DNA of 64,000 nt from Rahnella sikkimica (GCF_002951615.1 NZ_CP019062.1:3720001-3784000); one strand, 5' to 3'. Positions 37,996 through 48,863 are shown, numbered from the stretch's first letter. Translations and numbers: made by a program. Notes: generated by a model not told the origin, from the letters alone.

Positions 37996-39540
37996 TTAGC
38001 GTGCGATAAACAGGGGTTTGCCGCTCATTTCAGCCGGGATTTCCATCCCCATCAGGGAGAGCATGGTCGGCGCAATATCAGACAATTTCCCGCCTTCGAT
38101 GACTTGCGCGTTGCCGCCCACATAAATCAGCGGAACCGGCAGGCTGGTATGCGCTGTGTGCGCCTGGCCGGTTGCCGGGTCACGCATTTGCTCTGCGTTA
38201 CCGTGATCGGCGGTGATCAGCAGTTGCCCGCCGACCGCTTTAACCGCATCCACAACCTGAGCAACACATTGATCCAGCGCTTCTACCGCGTTGACGGCAG
38301 CGTCATAAACACCGGTATGGCCAACCATGTCACCGTTCGGATAGTTACAGATGATCGTGTCATATTTGCCGCTGGCAATCGCGCCCAGCAGTTTGTCGGT
38401 CAGTTCTGCTGAACTCATTTCCGGTTGTAAATCATAGGTCGCGACGTTCGGTGATTTCACCAGAATGCGGTCTTCACCTTCAAACGGATCTTCCATACCA
38501 CCGTTGAAGAAGAAGGTGACGTGGGCATATTTCTCAGTTTCGGAGATACGGAGCTGAGTTTTCTTATGTGCCATCAGCCATTCGCCCAGCGTGTTTTTCA
38601 GTGATGCAGGCGGGTACGCGCAGGCAGCTTTAATATCAGCGGCGTATTCGGTCAGCATGATGAAATCGCCGAAGTTGATCACTTTTTCGCGGGAAAAACC
38701 GTCGAAGTCGGTGTTGATGAAGGCACGGGTGATTTCGCGCGCACGGTCAGCACGGAAGTTCATGAAGATCATCGCGTCGCCGTCATTGATTGCTGCGGTT
38801 TCTTCGCCGGCAGCCTGCAACACGGTAGGTTTCACGAACTCATCATTTTCGTCACGGGCGTAAGCGGCCTGCAAGCCTGCCAGAGCGTTGTCCGCTGTGA
38901 ATGCGCCTTTGGCCTGAGACATCAGGTCATAAGCCAGTTGCACGCGATCCCAGCGATTATCACGGTCCATCGCGAAGTAACGACCCACGATAGACGCGAT
39001 GCGGCCGGTGCCGATTTCTGCAAATTTCTCAGAGAAACGTTTTAATGCGGCTTCAGCGCTGCGCGGAGGTGTGTCGCGGCCATCCAGGAACGCGTGCAGA
39101 TAAATGGCTTTCGCGCCACGGCGGTGAGCCAGTTCGACCATCGCCATGATGTGGTCTTCGTGGCTGTGAACGCCGCCTGCGGACAGCAGACCCATAATGT
39201 GAACGGCTTTGCCTGCGCTGATTGCGCGATCAACCGCGCCGGTCAGTACGCTATTATTAAAGAAGTCGCCTTCTTTGATTTCTTTATCCAGGCGGGTGAG
39301 ATCCTGATAAACGATACGGCCCGCGCCTAAATTGACGTGGCCCACTTCGGAGTTGCCCATCTGGCCATCAGGCAGACCCACGTCCAGACCTGACGCAGCA
39401 ATCAGGGTATGTGGCTGAGTCGCCCACAGCTTATCCATGACCGGCGTTTTTGCATTCAGAATCGCGTTATCTTGTTGTTCTTCGCGAAATCCGTAGCCAT
39501 CAAGAATAACCAGAACCATCGGTTTTTTATTGCTCGACAT
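37996..39540 (-). CDS. gpmI: 2,3-bisphosphoglycerate-independent phosphoglycerate mutase
   Basis: 514 residues, as in E. coli. Alkaline-phosphatase superfamily with the manganese ligands and nucleophilic serine in LVILDGYG and [24 protein letters not shown] [11 protein letters not shown] and TAHTSLPVP. Interconverts 3- and 2-phosphoglycerate. The conserved start [15 protein letters not shown] is ATG 39540, with GAGG eight bases upstream; an earlier in-frame ATG is rejected. Confidence 0.97.
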   Translation of the reverse strand: MSSNKKPMVLVILDGYGFREEQQDNAILNAKTPVMDKLWATQPHTLIAASGLDVGLPDGQMGNSEVGHVNLGAGRIVYQDLTRLDKEIKEGDFFNNSVLTGAVDRAISAGKAVHIMGLLSAGGVHSHEDHIMAMVELAHRRGAKAIYLHAFLDGRDTPPRSAEAALKRFSEKFAEIGTGRIASIVGRYFAMDRDNRWDRVQLAYDLMSQAKGAFTADNALAGLQAAYARDENDEFVKPTVLQAAGEETAAINDGDAMIFMNFRADRAREITRAFINTDFDGFSREKVINFGDFIMLTEYAADIKAACAYPPASLKNTLGEWLMAHKKTQLRISETEKYAHVTFFFNGGMEDPFEGEDRILVKSPNVATYDLQPEMSSAELTDKLLGAIASGKYDTIICNYPNGDMVGHTGVYDAAVNAVEALDQCVAQVVDAVKAVGGQLLITADHGNAEQMRDPATGQAHTAHTSLPVPLIYVGGNAQVIEGGKLSDIAPTMLSLMGMEIPAEMSGKPLFIAR

Positions 39541-39845
39541 GTCAATTGACCTCAATTTAAAAGATGAAATGCTCAATAGGCTCGCCAGCTCGACGTGAAT
39601 AAACAGGCGTGGCTACGTGCATTTAAGCGGGCTGATTTTACCCCAGCGCTGAAAGGGGAATAGCCGTGGGAGATCAAAGATGGAGCGCGGCGGGCGTTAA
39701 CTTTCGGCATAAAGGCGTGTTAATTTTTCGGGATGTGCCGCAGTTTGTGGCATTAGCCCGCGCATACTGGCTGTATTTGCGCCGACGCGCAGGTATACTC
39801 TGAGGCCTTGAATTTTCCCCCAACTGACGGGAGTTGCTACACCCC
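39541..39845. other. Divergent intergenic region gpmI-yibN
   Basis: About 305 bp without a gene. Near yibN a TATACT -10 box (39795-39800) is visible, with no convincing -35. A gpmI promoter is expected on the minus strand but none stands out. Confidence 0.4.
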
Positions 39846-40277
39846 ATGCAAGATATTATGCCATTCATCAGTGCGCATCCGGTTCTCAGCCTGGCGTGGG
39901 TTGCGTTACTGATTGCAGTAATTGTGACCACCTTTAAAACACGTTTTTCTAAAGTGAAAGAGATCACGCGTGGCGAAGCAACCCGCCTGATCAACAAAGA
40001 AGATGCTGTTGTTGTCGATGTTCGCGCGCGTGAAGAATTCCGCAAAGGCCACATCGCAGAATCCCAAAATGTGCTGAGTGCAGACATTAAAAACAATAAC
40101 CTGGGCGAGCTGAGCAAGCATAAAGCGCAACCGGTTATCGTTGTTTGCGCTACCGGCCAGACTTCCCGTACGGCGGCAGAAGGCCTGATCGCGGCCGGTT
40201 TCGAACGTGTTTTCACGTTAAAAGAAGGTATCAGCGGCTGGAGCGGTGAAAACCTGCCTTTAGCACGCGGTAAGTAA
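39846..40277 (+). CDS. yibN: Membrane-anchored rhodanese-like protein YibN
   Basis: 143 residues, same as E. coli YibN. One N-terminal membrane helix (about 9-28), then a rhodanese domain with [15 protein letters not shown] and an active-site loop [13 protein letters not shown]. The cysteine here is in the catalytic position, whereas E. coli YibN reads DGSGMQC in this place, so this copy may be an active sulfurtransferase. Start MQDIM at 39846 matches the family; an upstream TTG start is rejected. First of yibN-grxC-secB-gpsA. Confidence 0.92.
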   Translation: MQDIMPFISAHPVLSLAWVALLIAVIVTTFKTRFSKVKEITRGEATRLINKEDAVVVDVRAREEFRKGHIAESQNVLSADIKNNNLGELSKHKAQPVIVVCATGQTSRTAAEGLIAAGFERVFTLKEGISGWSGENLPLARGK

Positions 40278-40330
40278 GATTCAGACCCCGTCGCAACGGC
40301 ACTAAAATCTACGACTCAAAGGTGGAACCC

Positions 40331-40582
40331 ATGGCTAAAATTGAAATCTATACCAAGGCAACCTGTCCTTATTGCCATCGTGCGAAAGCCCTGCTCAATA
40401 GCAAAGGCGCTTCATTCGATGAAATCGCTATTGACGGTGACGCAGATACGCGTGAAAAAATGATTGCCCGCAGCGGTCGTTCGACTGTTCCTCAGATTTT
40501 TATCGACGGACAGCACGTGGGCGGTTGCGATGATTTACATGCACTTGATGCGCGTGGTGGACTTGACCCTTTGCTGGGTTAA
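40331..40582 (+). CDS. grxC: Glutaredoxin 3
   Basis: 83 residues. CPYC active site at about residues 11-14, TVPQIFIDG with the cis-proline, and GGCDDLHALD that binds glutathione. Cytoplasmic dithiol reductant for ribonucleotide reductase and other proteins. An open frame three codons upstream is rejected; AAAGGTGG lies before ATG 40331. Between yibN and secB. Confidence 0.97.
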   Translation: MAKIEIYTKATCPYCHRAKALLNSKGASFDEIAIDGDADTREKMIARSGRSTVPQIFIDGQHVGGCDDLHALDARGGLDPLLG

Positions 40583-40646
40583 TTCCGGTAGCCACGTATT
40601 TTCATTAAGTGTTTAAAAGGACTATTAACTCGAGGGTACTACTCAC

Positions 40647-41117
40647 ATGTCAGAACAAAACAACACCGAGATGGCTTTCCAGATCCAACGTATCTACACC
40701 AAAGATATTTCTTTCGAAGCGCCAAATGCTCCTCAGGTTTTCCAGCAGGACTGGCAGCCGGAAGTGAAACTGGATCTTGATACGGCTTCCAGCCAGCTGG
40801 CTGAAGGCGTATATGAAGTCGTCTTGCGTGTGACCGTAACTTCTTCACTGGGTGACGAAACTGCATTCCTGTGCGAAGTTCAACAGGGTGGTATCTTCAC
40901 TATCTCCGGTATTGATGGCAACCAGATGGCACATTGCCTGGGTGCATACTGCCCGAACATTTTGTTCCCGTATGCGCGTGAGTGCATCACCAGCCTGGTT
41001 TCACGCGGTACCTTCCCGCAACTGAACCTGGCACCTGTTAACTTCGACGCTCTGTTCATGAACTATCTGCAACAGCAAGCTGAAGGCGAAGGTGCTGAAC
41101 CGCATCAGGATGCCTGA
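40647..41117 (+). CDS. secB: Protein-export chaperone SecB
   Basis: 156 residues. Family hallmarks: [19 protein letters not shown] near the N-terminus, [21 protein letters not shown] in the core (by position) and the acidic glutamine-rich tail that contacts SecA. Holds precursors unfolded and hands them to SecA. Stop and gpsA start share one base (TGATG at 41117), so gpsA is translationally coupled. Confidence 0.98.
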   Translation: MSEQNNTEMAFQIQRIYTKDISFEAPNAPQVFQQDWQPEVKLDLDTASSQLAEGVYEVVLRVTVTSSLGDETAFLCEVQQGGIFTISGIDGNQMAHCLGAYCPNILFPYARECITSLVSRGTFPQLNLAPVNFDALFMNYLQQQAEGEGAEPHQDA

Positions 41118-42136
41118 TGAAAACCGTCAATGCGTCAATGACTGTTATCGGTGCCGGATCTTACGGCACCGCTTTAGCGATTACTCTCGCCAGAAATGGC
41201 CATCCCGTTGTGCTCTGGGGACACAATCCCGATCACATCAATGCCTTACAACAAGCCCGTTGTAATCAGGAATTCCTTCCTGATGTTTCGTTCCCCGAAA
41301 ATCTGCTGCTCGAAACCGATCTGTCCGTCGCGTTAGCGGCCAGCCGTAATGTACTGGTTGTTGTGCCGAGCCACGTTTTTGGTGACGTCCTGCGTCAGCT
41401 GAAACCGCATTTGCGCACCGATGCGCGCGTAGTGTGGGCGACGAAAGGGCTTGAGGCAGAAACCGGACGCTTGTTGCAGGATGTCGCGCGTGAAGAGCTG
41501 GGTGATGCGATTCCGTTAGCCGTGGTTTCCGGGCCGACATTTGCTAAAGAGCTGGCTGCCGGTATGCCGACAGCTATTTCGCTGGCAGCCACCGATGCGA
41601 GTTTTGCGGAAGATCTTCAGCAGTTGCTGCATTGCGGCAAGAGTTTCCGGGTTTACAGCAATCCTGATTTTATCGGCGTACAGCTTGGCGGCGCGATTAA
41701 AAACGTCATCGCCATTGGAGCCGGTATGTCCGATGGGATTGGCTTTGGTGCGAATGCCCGAACTGCACTGATCACCCGTGGTCTGGCCGAAATGACCCGT
41801 CTGGGCTCCGCACTGGGTGCTGATCCTGCGACATTTATGGGCATGGCGGGGCTGGGCGATTTGGTGTTAACCTGCACAGACAACCAGTCACGTAACCGTC
41901 GTTTCGGCATTATGCTGGGACAGGGCAAAGATGTTCAGACTGCCCAGGACACCATCGGTCAGGTTGTTGAAGGCTATCGCAACACGAAAGAAGTACGGGC
42001 GCTGGCTCAGCGTAATAACGTTGAGATGCCGATTACGGAACAGATTTACCAGGTGTTGTACTGCGGTAAAGATGCCCGTGAGGCGGCCATCAGTCTGCTT
42101 GCCCGTGCGAGCAAGGACGAAAAACACAGCCACTGA
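41117..42136 (+). CDS. gpsA: Glycerol-3-phosphate dehydrogenase [NAD(P)+]
   Basis: 339 residues. N-terminal [11 protein letters not shown] nucleotide-binding loop, [11 protein letters not shown], the catalytic lysine in [10 protein letters not shown], and RFGIMLGQG near the C-terminus. Reduces dihydroxyacetone phosphate to glycerol-3-phosphate for phospholipid synthesis. Coupled to secB; separated from cysE by a terminator-like hairpin. Confidence 0.98.
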   Translation: MKTVNASMTVIGAGSYGTALAITLARNGHPVVLWGHNPDHINALQQARCNQEFLPDVSFPENLLLETDLSVALAASRNVLVVVPSHVFGDVLRQLKPHLRTDARVVWATKGLEAETGRLLQDVAREELGDAIPLAVVSGPTFAKELAAGMPTAISLAATDASFAEDLQQLLHCGKSFRVYSNPDFIGVQLGGAIKNVIAIGAGMSDGIGFGANARTALITRGLAEMTRLGSALGADPATFMGMAGLGDLVLTCTDNQSRNRRFGIMLGQGKDVQTAQDTIGQVVEGYRNTKEVRALAQRNNVEMPITEQIYQVLYCGKDAREAAISLLARASKDEKHSH

Positions 42137-42153
42137 AAGGCGACATGAAGCAT

Positions 42154-42191
42154 AGCCACCTTGTTGGGTTTCCCGACAGGGCGGCTTTTTA
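42154..42191 (+). terminator. Terminator between gpsA and cysE
   Basis: AGCCACCTTGTT pairs with GACAGGGCGGCT (one mismatch and two G-U pairs) and is followed by TTTTTATT. cysE may still receive readthrough. Confidence 0.6.
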
Positions 42192-42224
42192 TTATTAAAA
42201 CCTGCTAAGTCGTAAGGAAAAGTG

Positions 42225-43046
42225 ATGTCGCTAGAAGAATTAGAACTGGTCTGGAATAACATTAAATCAGAGGCGAGAGCACTGGCTGAGTGTGAACCGA
42301 TGCTGGCCAGCTTTTTCCATGCGACGTTACTCAAACATGAAACGCTGGGCAGCGCGCTGAGCTACATTCTGGCTAACAAGCTGGGAAACCCAATCATGCC
42401 GGCGATGGCGATTCGTGAAGTGGTCGAAGAGGCTTACCGCAACGACGAGCAAATGATCCTCTCCGCGGCACGCGATATTCTGGCGGTGCATCAGCGTGAT
42501 GCGGCGGTCGACAAATTCTCCACGCCATTGCTTTACCTCAAAGGTTTTCACGCGCTTCAGGCGTATCGCATCGGTAACTGGCTGTGGAAGCAGGATCGCA
42601 AAGCGCTGGCGATTTATTTCCAGAACCAGATTTCTGTCTCCTTCGGCGTGGATATTCACCCGGCGGCGCGTATTGGTTGCGGCATCATGTTTGACCACGC
42701 CACCGGGATTGTCATCGGTGAAACGGCCGTGGTTGAGAACGATGTGTCGATTCTGCAATCGGTCACGCTCGGGGGGACGGGCAAAACGGTCGGCGACCGC
42801 CATCCGAAAATTCGTGAAGGCGTGATGATTGGCGCGGGCGCGAAAATCCTCGGCAATATCGAAGTCGGTGCAGGGGCAAAAATCGGGGCGGGTTCTGTCG
42901 TATTGCAGTCCGTTCCGGCGCACACCACGGCAGCAGGTGTTCCTGCACGCATCGTCGGACGGCCTGAGAGCGAACGACCTTCAATGGATATGGATCAGCA
43001 CTTCAACGGTATCGCGCAGGGTTTTGAATTCGGCGACGGTATCTGA
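42225..43046 (+). CDS. cysE: Serine O-acetyltransferase
   Basis: 273 residues, as in E. coli. An N-terminal helical domain (1-140) is followed by left-handed beta-helix hexapeptide repeats (DIHPAARIG, GIMFDHATGIVIGE, ILQSVTLGGTGK, GAGAKILGNIEVG) with catalytic DH in FDHATG. The C-terminal tail ends in GDGI, the isoleucine-terminated peptide that binds CysK. First committed step of cysteine synthesis. AAGGA suits ATG 42225 rather than the GTG just before it. Confidence 0.98.
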   Translation: MSLEELELVWNNIKSEARALAECEPMLASFFHATLLKHETLGSALSYILANKLGNPIMPAMAIREVVEEAYRNDEQMILSAARDILAVHQRDAAVDKFSTPLLYLKGFHALQAYRIGNWLWKQDRKALAIYFQNQISVSFGVDIHPAARIGCGIMFDHATGIVIGETAVVENDVSILQSVTLGGTGKTVGDRHPKIREGVMIGAGAKILGNIEVGAGAKIGAGSVVLQSVPAHTTAAGVPARIVGRPESERPSMDMDQHFNGIAQGFEFGDGI

Positions 43047-43054
43047 CAGATTTC

Positions 43055-43080
43055 CGATGGCATGTTCATGCATGCCATCG
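43055..43080. repeat. Perfect hairpin between cysE and trmL
   Basis: CGATGGCATG (43055-43064) and CATGCCATCG (43071-43080) pair over 10 bases with a 6-base loop between converging genes. No T run on either strand, so it is more likely an RNA 3'-end stabiliser than an intrinsic terminator. Confidence 0.6.
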
Positions 43081-43105
43081 TCCACTTCATCCTTTCTCTT
43101 CCGGT

Positions 43106-43579
43106 TTACTCTTTGAGTAAAGCTCCGGGATATCCCAGCTGGCGCCAGGCCTCGTAAACCACCACAGAAACAGCATTCGACAAGTTCATGCTGCGGCTTT
43201 CTGCGAGCATCGGAATACGGATCTTATGTCTGGCAGGCAGTGCATCCAAAATCGTTGCAGGCAGGCCGCGTGTTTCCGGACCAAACAGCAGGAAATCATT
43301 ATCCTGATAGCTTACGCTGCTGTGAGCGGGCGTGCCTTTGGTGGTCAATGCGAACAGGCGCTGCGGATTTTCGCTGCTGAGAAAGGCGTCGTAGTTTGCG
43401 TGATGCTTGATATGCGCGAATTCGTGATAATCGAGCCCGGCACGGCGCAGACGCTTATCGTCCCAGCCGAAACCCAACGGCTCGATGAGATGAAGCTGAC
43501 ATCCGGTGTTGGCACACAAACGGATAATATTGCCGGTATTTGGCGGGATTTCTGGTTCAAATAAAACGATGTTAAGCAT
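43106..43579 (-). CDS. trmL: tRNA (cytidine/uridine-2'-O)-methyltransferase TrmL
   Basis: 157 residues, same as E. coli. SPOUT-class enzyme: N-terminal [19 protein letters not shown] and C-terminal [10 protein letters not shown] and [19 protein letters not shown], forming the trefoil knot. Methylates the wobble base of tRNA-Leu isoacceptors. Convergent with cysE and co-directional with cpxA. Confidence 0.96.
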   Translation of the reverse strand: MLNIVLFEPEIPPNTGNIIRLCANTGCQLHLIEPLGFGWDDKRLRRAGLDYHEFAHIKHHANYDAFLSSENPQRLFALTTKGTPAHSSVSYQDNDFLLFGPETRGLPATILDALPARHKIRIPMLAESRSMNLSNAVSVVVYEAWRQLGYPGALLKE

Positions 43580-43616
43580 GCGTCCCCCTGATAGAGGGAC
43601 GCAGAATAGCAGAAAC

Positions 43617-44987
43617 TCAACGCTGGTGCAGCGGCAGCCAGATAATCAAACGAAGGCCACCCAGCGGGCTGTCTTCGGCTTTAACCTTGCCTCTGTGCTG
43701 CTGAACAGCGGTATCCACAATGGCCAGCCCGAGGCCGGTGCCGCCTGATTCACGATCGCGTGCTTCATCAGTCCGGTAGAATGGACGGAAAATTTGTTCG
43801 CGATCTTCTTCACTGACACCGGGGCCGTCGTCATCCACGGTGATGGTGATACCTTCGTTGTCGTGAGCGAAGTTCAGTGCGATGTGGTGATGTGAATAAC
43901 GCAGGGCGTTGCGCACAATGTTTTCCAGCGCACTGTCGAGCGCAGCCGCATTGCCGATGAGTTTCCACGGGCCCGGAGGTGAGGTCACTTCAAGGGTTTT
44001 ACCCATCTGCTCGGCTTCAAACTGCGCATCATCAATCACACCAGCCCACAATTCGTTGGCCTTCAGGGTTTCCCGCGATAGCTCATTCTTATGCTGACTG
44101 CGCGATAACACCAGCAGGTCATTGATCATGCCGTCCAGACGCTGCGCCTCGTTCTCGATACGCTGCAACTCTTTGCCTTCACCGTGACGACGACGCATCA
44201 GCGCAGTAGCCAGCTGAAGACGCGTCAGCGGAGTCCGGAGTTCGTGTGAGATATCCGAAATCAACCGTTGCTGTGCAGTCACCATGCGTTCGAGCGCGCT
44301 GACCATCTGGTTGAAACTGGCACCGGTCGCGAGGAATTCCTGCGGTCCGGATTCGAGCTCAGGGTGTTGCTTGAGATTTCCCCGTGCGACGTCATCTGCG
44401 GCGTTTTTCAACTTACGCGCAGGTTTCGCCAGACTCCATGCCAGCCAGAGCAGAAGCGGTGCGCTGATCAACATTGTGACGATTAACAGCAGCAAAGGTC
44501 GGTCAAACATCAGATTGATGAAATCAGACTGAGAGCTGCTGGCCGGACGCATCAGGTAAAGCTGATAGTTGTCTTCACCATCGCGAACTGAAAAAGGCCC
44601 CACCATTTCGACGCGGCCATATTTCTTTTTCTTCGGACGATCGGAGTTGTCAGACTGACCGATGAAGTTACGCACAATCTGCATTTCATTGCGCTGAGCA
44701 CCGATGACGCGGCCTTCGCTGGTGACCAGCAACAAACGCTGGCCAGGCGGAGCCCACTTATCGATCGCGCGGAACAGCCTGCGCCACCACATCAGGTCAT
44801 TGGCAGGATCGGTGGCGAGTTCGGCTTCGACATGTTGTTCAATCATCAGGCCTTGCCGCTGTTCGTTATCGAGCAACGGCGTAATCTGGCGAGAATCGAG
44901 TTTCGGCACCATCAATACCAACATCAGCACCAGCGCTAATGTGAACCAAAAAATGGCAAAGATACGTGCCGTAAGGCTGTTTATCAT
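43617..44987 (-). CDS. cpxA: Envelope stress sensor histidine kinase CpxA
   Basis: 456 residues. First membrane helix (about 7-29), a periplasmic sensor region (about 30-163), second helix (about 165-185), HAMP, then the phosphorylated His in [15 protein letters not shown] (H248 region), and ATP-binding N ([11 protein letters not shown]), DDGPGV and GTGLGLAIV boxes. Phosphorylates CpxR in response to misfolded envelope proteins and is restrained by CpxP. Start overlaps the cpxR stop by four bases. Confidence 0.97.
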   Translation of the reverse strand: MINSLTARIFAIFWFTLALVLMLVLMVPKLDSRQITPLLDNEQRQGLMIEQHVEAELATDPANDLMWWRRLFRAIDKWAPPGQRLLLVTSEGRVIGAQRNEMQIVRNFIGQSDNSDRPKKKKYGRVEMVGPFSVRDGEDNYQLYLMRPASSSQSDFINLMFDRPLLLLIVTMLISAPLLLWLAWSLAKPARKLKNAADDVARGNLKQHPELESGPQEFLATGASFNQMVSALERMVTAQQRLISDISHELRTPLTRLQLATALMRRRHGEGKELQRIENEAQRLDGMINDLLVLSRSQHKNELSRETLKANELWAGVIDDAQFEAEQMGKTLEVTSPPGPWKLIGNAAALDSALENIVRNALRYSHHHIALNFAHDNEGITITVDDDGPGVSEEDREQIFRPFYRTDEARDRESGGTGLGLAIVDTAVQQHRGKVKAEDSPLGGLRLIIWLPLHQR

Positions 44988-45685
44988 GAAGCAGAAACCA
45001 TCAGATAACCGCGTCCGCGCAAGGTTTTAAACCACGGATGTCCGTCCTGACGATCGGGCAATTTACGGCGCAAATTAGAAATATGCATATCGATGGCACG
45101 GTCAAACGGCGTCAGACGTTTACCCAGCACTTCCTGGCTCAGATGTTCGCGTGAAACGACCTGTCCGAGATGTTTTGCCAGTAAATACAACAGGGTAAAT
45201 TCTGTGCCGGTTAAATCCAGCGCTTCACCCTTAAAACTGGCTTCCTGGCGGCCCGGGTTAAGTTGCAGCCCGTCGACTTCCAGCGTTGGCGAGCCATTGT
45301 TTTCATTGGTTTGTTGCTGCTCGCTCCAGTTGGAACGGCGCAACATGGCACGGATACGTGCAACCAGTTCACGGTCGTTAAACGGTTTTGGCAGATAGTC
45401 ATCGGCACCCAGCTCGAGGCCGAGAACGCGGTCTAATTCACTGCCACGGGCGGTCAGCATAATCACCGGCGTCTGGTGGCGCTGGCGTAATTCTTTAAGG
45501 GTTTCAATGCCGTTTTTCTTCGGCATCATGACGTCAAGCAGCAAAAGGTCGATGGTATTATCGACTTTCTCTAATGCCTGCTCACCGTCATGAGCAACCA
45601 CAACATTAAAGCCTTCCATTTCGAGCAATTCTTTCAAAAGTGAAGTCAGTTCACGGTCATCATCAACTAACAAAATTTTATTCAT
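44984..45685 (-). CDS. cpxR: Response regulator CpxR
   Basis: 232 residues, same as E. coli. OmpR family: receiver domain with DD at 8-9, phospho-acceptor Asp in LLLLDVMMPKKNG (about residue 51) and K in LPKPFND; winged-helix DNA-binding domain from about 135, with RTLRGRGYLM-type KTLRGRGYLMV at the end. The frame opens seven codons earlier, but MNKILLVDDDREL is the conserved start (45685). Divergent from cpxP with a CpxR box between. Confidence 0.98.
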   Translation of the reverse strand: MNKILLVDDDRELTSLLKELLEMEGFNVVVAHDGEQALEKVDNTIDLLLLDVMMPKKNGIETLKELRQRHQTPVIMLTARGSELDRVLGLELGADDYLPKPFNDRELVARIRAMLRRSNWSEQQQTNENNGSPTLEVDGLQLNPGRQEASFKGEALDLTGTEFTLLYLLAKHLGQVVSREHLSQEVLGKRLTPFDRAIDMHISNLRRKLPDRQDGHPWFKTLRGRGYLMVSAS

Positions 45686-45737
45686 TGTATTTACCTCTAG
45701 ACGCAAAATACGTCATCAATTGCCGCTATTCCATGAC

Positions 45738-45752
45738 TTTACGTACTTTTAC
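45738..45752 (-). promoter_or_regulatory. CpxR box
   Basis: On the minus strand GTAAA-AGTAC-GTAAA, a perfect match to the GTAAA-N5-GTAAA CpxR consensus, 85 bp before cpxP and 53 bp before cpxR. It should drive stress induction of cpxP and autoregulation of cpxRA. Confidence 0.9.
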
Positions 45753-45836
45753 AAGCACTGACGCTTGTTTGCAGCAGCAGGTTTAGACTGCTTTTCAATG
45801 ATTCGCGATGAGCGATAAAGACTGTAGGAGTATGTG

Positions 45837-46346
45837 ATGTTTAAGGCAGCTTCAATGGGTTTGGCCACGCTTCTGACGCTGAGTTCAGGTGTCGTTTTAG
45901 CAGATGGCGCAAAACCAGTGTCGGCGATGCCAGCAGAACATGATAGCACGTTGTTGGATAAGCCTCAGGAACGCAACACACTGTTTGACGGTGTGAATCT
46001 GACAGAGCAACAGCGCCAACAAATGCGCGACCTAATGCATCAGGCCCGTAAAGATTTGCCTCATGTAAATGTAGAACAAGTGGAAACTATGCACAGGCTG
46101 GTGACTGCTGAAAAATTTGATCAGGCCGCTGTAAGAGCCCAAGCCGAATTAATGGCTCAGGAACAAGTGGATCGCCAGGTAGAAATGGCTCGCATCCGCA
46201 ATCAGATGTTTAATCTTCTGACTCCTGCGCAAAAAGACGTACTGAACCAGAAGCACGAGCAACGCATGAAAGAAATGCAGGCACAGCTTTCTGGCTTACA
46301 AACCCCTTCTGCCCAGAAGACGAGTAGTACCAGCACGACCGAGTAA
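45837..46346 (+). CDS. cpxP: Cpx pathway periplasmic repressor CpxP
   Basis: 169 residues. Signal peptide (about 1-22, ending VVLA), then a helical Spy/CpxP domain with two LTxxQ motifs: [14 protein letters not shown] and [14 protein letters not shown]. Binds the CpxA sensor and delivers misfolded pilins to DegP. The C-terminal tail is serine/threonine-rich and differs from E. coli. GGAG suits ATG 45837, not the GTG just before. Its 3' end carries the CpxQ RNA. Confidence 0.95.
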   Translation: MFKAASMGLATLLTLSSGVVLADGAKPVSAMPAEHDSTLLDKPQERNTLFDGVNLTEQQRQQMRDLMHQARKDLPHVNVEQVETMHRLVTAEKFDQAAVRAQAELMAQEQVDRQVEMARIRNQMFNLLTPAQKDVLNQKHEQRMKEMQAQLSGLQTPSAQKTSSTSTTE

Positions 46347-46354
46347 GATCCCTG

Positions 46355-46413
46355 TTTTTCCTTGCCATAGACACCATCCCTGTCTTCCCCCACCGAAAGG
46401 TGGGGTTTTTTTT
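46355..46413 (+). ncRNA. cpxQ: CpxQ small RNA from the cpxP 3' UTR
   Basis: The stretch after the cpxP stop contains TTTTTCCTTGCCATAGACAC followed by CATCCCTGTCTTCC and a terminator CCCCACC-GAAA-GGTGGGG (46388-46405) with an eight-base T run. From memory, the unpaired seed region is nearly identical to Salmonella/E. coli CpxQ, an Hfq-dependent RNA released by RNase E that represses envelope protein mRNAs. The terminator loop differs. The 5' cleavage point is inferred from homologues. Confidence 0.85.
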
Positions 46414-46692
46414 GTCAGCAATTTGGAAATGTTTCACAAAACCGGAAATTAACAAGATGGAAATCTGCGCGTAACCAACCGGAAATATCTTGTAAAAGCC
46501 GTATGAATCAGTAAATTGCGATGTACAGAGCGTTGTATGCGTGTTCTTGCTGACTTGAATCAATTCAGCTTCGGTGTTTTGTTATACTATAGGCTCAAAC
46601 GCTAATAAGCCCTTTGGCTGCATAAGTTAAATCCGCCCAACAGGCAGGCTCAAGATTCTTAAGAAATTGCATCTACAAGTTCAGAGGTAGTC
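46414..46692. other. Intergenic region cpxQ-pfkA
   Basis: About 280 bp with no gene; in E. coli fieF occupies this interval. A TGTTATACT extended -10 box (46580-46588) upstream of pfkA is probably its promoter. A minus-strand reading frame here is a shadow with no ribosome site. Confidence 0.5.
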
Positions 46693-47679
46693 ATGATCAA
46701 AAAAATTGGTGTACTGACAAGCGGTGGCGATGCCCCAGGCATGAATGCTGCGATTCGTGGCGTTGTGCGAGCGGCTTTATCAGCAGGTTTGGAAGTTTTC
46801 GGTATTGAAGATGGCTACCTCGGCATGTACGAAAACCGCATGAGAGAACTCGACCGCTACAGCGTTTCAGACATGATCAACCGTGGCGGTACTTTCCTGG
46901 GTTCAGCGCGTTTCCCTGAATTCCGTGATGCGGATATGCGTAAAGTTGCCCTGCAAAACCTGAAAGATCGCGGTATCGACGGCCTCGTCGTTATCGGCGG
47001 TGACGGTTCTTATGCCGGTGCCGACCTGCTGACCAAAGAAGGCGGCATCCGCTGTATCGGCCTGCCAGGCACCATCGACAACGACGTTGCCGGTACTGAC
47101 TACACCATCGGTTTCTTCACTGCACTGGGTACTGTGGTTGAAGCTATCGACCGCCTGCGTGACACATCTTCTTCTCACCAGCGTATCTCTATCGTTGAAG
47201 TGATGGGCCGTTACTGCGGCGATTTGACTCTGGCTGCGGCAATTGCCGGTGGTTGCGAATTTATCGCTATTCCTGAAGTTGAATTCAAACGTGATGATCT
47301 GGTTGCTGAAATCAAAGCCGGCATCGCGAAAGGTAAAAAGCACGCTATCGTCGCCATCACTGAAAAGTTAGATGATATCGATGAGCTGGCTAAATACATC
47401 GAGAAAGAAACCTGTCGTGAAACCCGTGGCACCGTACTGGGCCACATCCAGCGTGGTGGCGCACCGGTGGCTTATGACCGTATTTTAGCGTCCCGCATGG
47501 GCGCTTACGCGGTAGACCTGCTGATGGAAGAAGGTCGTGACTACGGCAAAGGCGGTTACTGCGTCGGTGTTCAAAACGAGAAAATGGTTCACGAACTGAT
47601 CTCTGTGTGTATTTCTCCGGAGAACAAGAAAAGTAAGTTCAAAGAAGACTGGTACGACACAGCGAAAAAACTGTTCTAA
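46693..47679 (+). CDS. pfkA: 6-phosphofructokinase
   Basis: 328 residues, about eight longer than E. coli PfkA at the C-terminus ([18 protein letters not shown]). ATP-dependent enzyme with [22 protein letters not shown], the catalytic Asp in [13 protein letters not shown] and [12 protein letters not shown]. Commits fructose-6-phosphate to glycolysis. AGAGG precedes ATG 46693. Closed by a strong terminator. Confidence 0.98.
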   Translation: MIKKIGVLTSGGDAPGMNAAIRGVVRAALSAGLEVFGIEDGYLGMYENRMRELDRYSVSDMINRGGTFLGSARFPEFRDADMRKVALQNLKDRGIDGLVVIGGDGSYAGADLLTKEGGIRCIGLPGTIDNDVAGTDYTIGFFTALGTVVEAIDRLRDTSSSHQRISIVEVMGRYCGDLTLAAAIAGGCEFIAIPEVEFKRDDLVAEIKAGIAKGKKHAIVAITEKLDDIDELAKYIEKETCRETRGTVLGHIQRGGAPVAYDRILASRMGAYAVDLLMEEGRDYGKGGYCVGVQNEKMVHELISVCISPENKKSKFKEDWYDTAKKLF

Positions 47680-47704
47680 AAACAGCTTCTTGCCTGACGC
47701 TAAG

Positions 47705-47730
47705 AACCTCCTTCACGGGAGGTTTTTTTT
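47705..47730 (+). terminator. Terminator of pfkA
   Basis: AACCTCC (47705-47711), TTCACG loop, GGAGGTT (47718-47724), then T residues to 47730. Confidence 0.9.
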
Positions 47731-47867
47731 CGGCCTGTTTCTGGTTATTCCAGAAAGTAATAGAAAAAAACCTTTTATTCTTTAGTTGTTTTCTTTTTCT
47801 CTGGCACGCTCTGTTCATCCGATCAAATTGATGAAATCCATAAAAACTATTTCTGGGAGAGAGTGCG

Positions 47868-48863
47868 ATGCGTATGCGTAAATGGGGTGCAGGTCTGGCA
47901 TTGCTGTTGGTAGCAACCGGGGCGATTGCCAAAGACATTCAGATTCTGAATGTGTCATACGATCCAACCCGTGAGCTCTATGAACAATACAACAAAGCAT
48001 TCAGCAAATACTGGCAGGGTAAAACCGGGGATACTGTGACCGTTCGTCAGTCACATGGCGGCTCAGGCAAGCAGGCAACGTCTGTCATTAACGGTATCGA
48101 AGCGGATGTCGTGACTCTGGCGCTGGCGTATGACGTCGATGCTATCGCTGAACGCGGCCGTATTGATAAAAACTGGATCACCCGTCTGCCAGATAACTCT
48201 GCACCTTACACGTCGACCATCGTATTCCTGGTACGCAAAGGCAACCCAAAACAAATTCACGACTGGAATGATTTGATCAAACCGGGCGTGTCGGTGATCA
48301 CCCCAAATCCTAAAACGTCGGGCGGCGCGCGCTGGAACTATCTGGCTGCGTGGGGCTATGCCCTGCATCACAACAACAATGACAAAGCCAAAGCTCAGGA
48401 TTTTGTGAAAGCGCTGTATAAAAACGTGGAAGTGCTGGATTCCGGTGCCCGCGGCGCGACAAATACCTTTGTGGAACGCGGCATTGGTGATGTGCTGATT
48501 GCCTGGGAAAACGAAGCGCTGCTGGCAACCAAAGAAGTGGGCAAAGACAAGTTTGAAATCGTAACGCCAAGCGAATCGATTCTGGCAGAGCCAACGGTTT
48601 CTGTGGTGGATAAAGTCGTCGATAAGCGTGATACCCGCACCGTGGCTGAAGCGTATCTGAAGTACCTGTATTCACCGGAAGGCCAGACTATTGCGGCTGA
48701 AAACTACTATCGTCCGCGTGACCCGGTTGTTGAGAAGAAATTCGACGCTGAATTCCCTAAACTGAAACTGTTCACCATTGGTGATGTTGCAGGAACCTGG
48801 GCTCAGGCGCAGAAAGATCACTTCGCGACTGACGGGATTTTCGACCAAATCAGCAAGCGTTAA
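47868..48863 (+). CDS. sbp: Periplasmic sulfate-binding protein
   Basis: 331 residues. Signal peptide (about 1-21, ending TGAIA), then [27 protein letters not shown] (sulfate-binding serine and backbone region) and [14 protein letters not shown]. Captures sulfate for the CysUWA transporter. GGGAGAG precedes ATG 47868. In E. coli cdh follows; here tpiA follows directly, convergent. Confidence 0.95.
   Translation: MRMRKWGAGLALLLVATGAIAKDIQILNVSYDPTRELYEQYNKAFSKYWQGKTGDTVTVRQSHGGSGKQATSVINGIEADVVTLALAYDVDAIAERGRIDKNWITRLPDNSAPYTSTIVFLVRKGNPKQIHDWNDLIKPGVSVITPNPKTSGGARWNYLAAWGYALHHNNNDKAKAQDFVKALYKNVEVLDSGARGATNTFVERGIGDVLIAWENEALLATKEVGKDKFEIVTPSESILAEPTVSVVDKVVDKRDTRTVAEAYLKYLYSPEGQTIAAENYYRPRDPVVEKKFDAEFPKLKLFTIGDVAGTWAQAQKDHFATDGIFDQISKR

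Noticed and set aside
43055..43080. Hairpin between cysE and trmL as a Rho-independent terminator
   Set aside because: The stem is perfect but has no T run on either strand, so it is listed only as a repeat.
46210..46563. 117-codon minus-strand frame over the cpxP end and CpxQ
   Set aside because: Antisense to cpxP and to a conserved small RNA; composition and lack of a ribosome site indicate a shadow.
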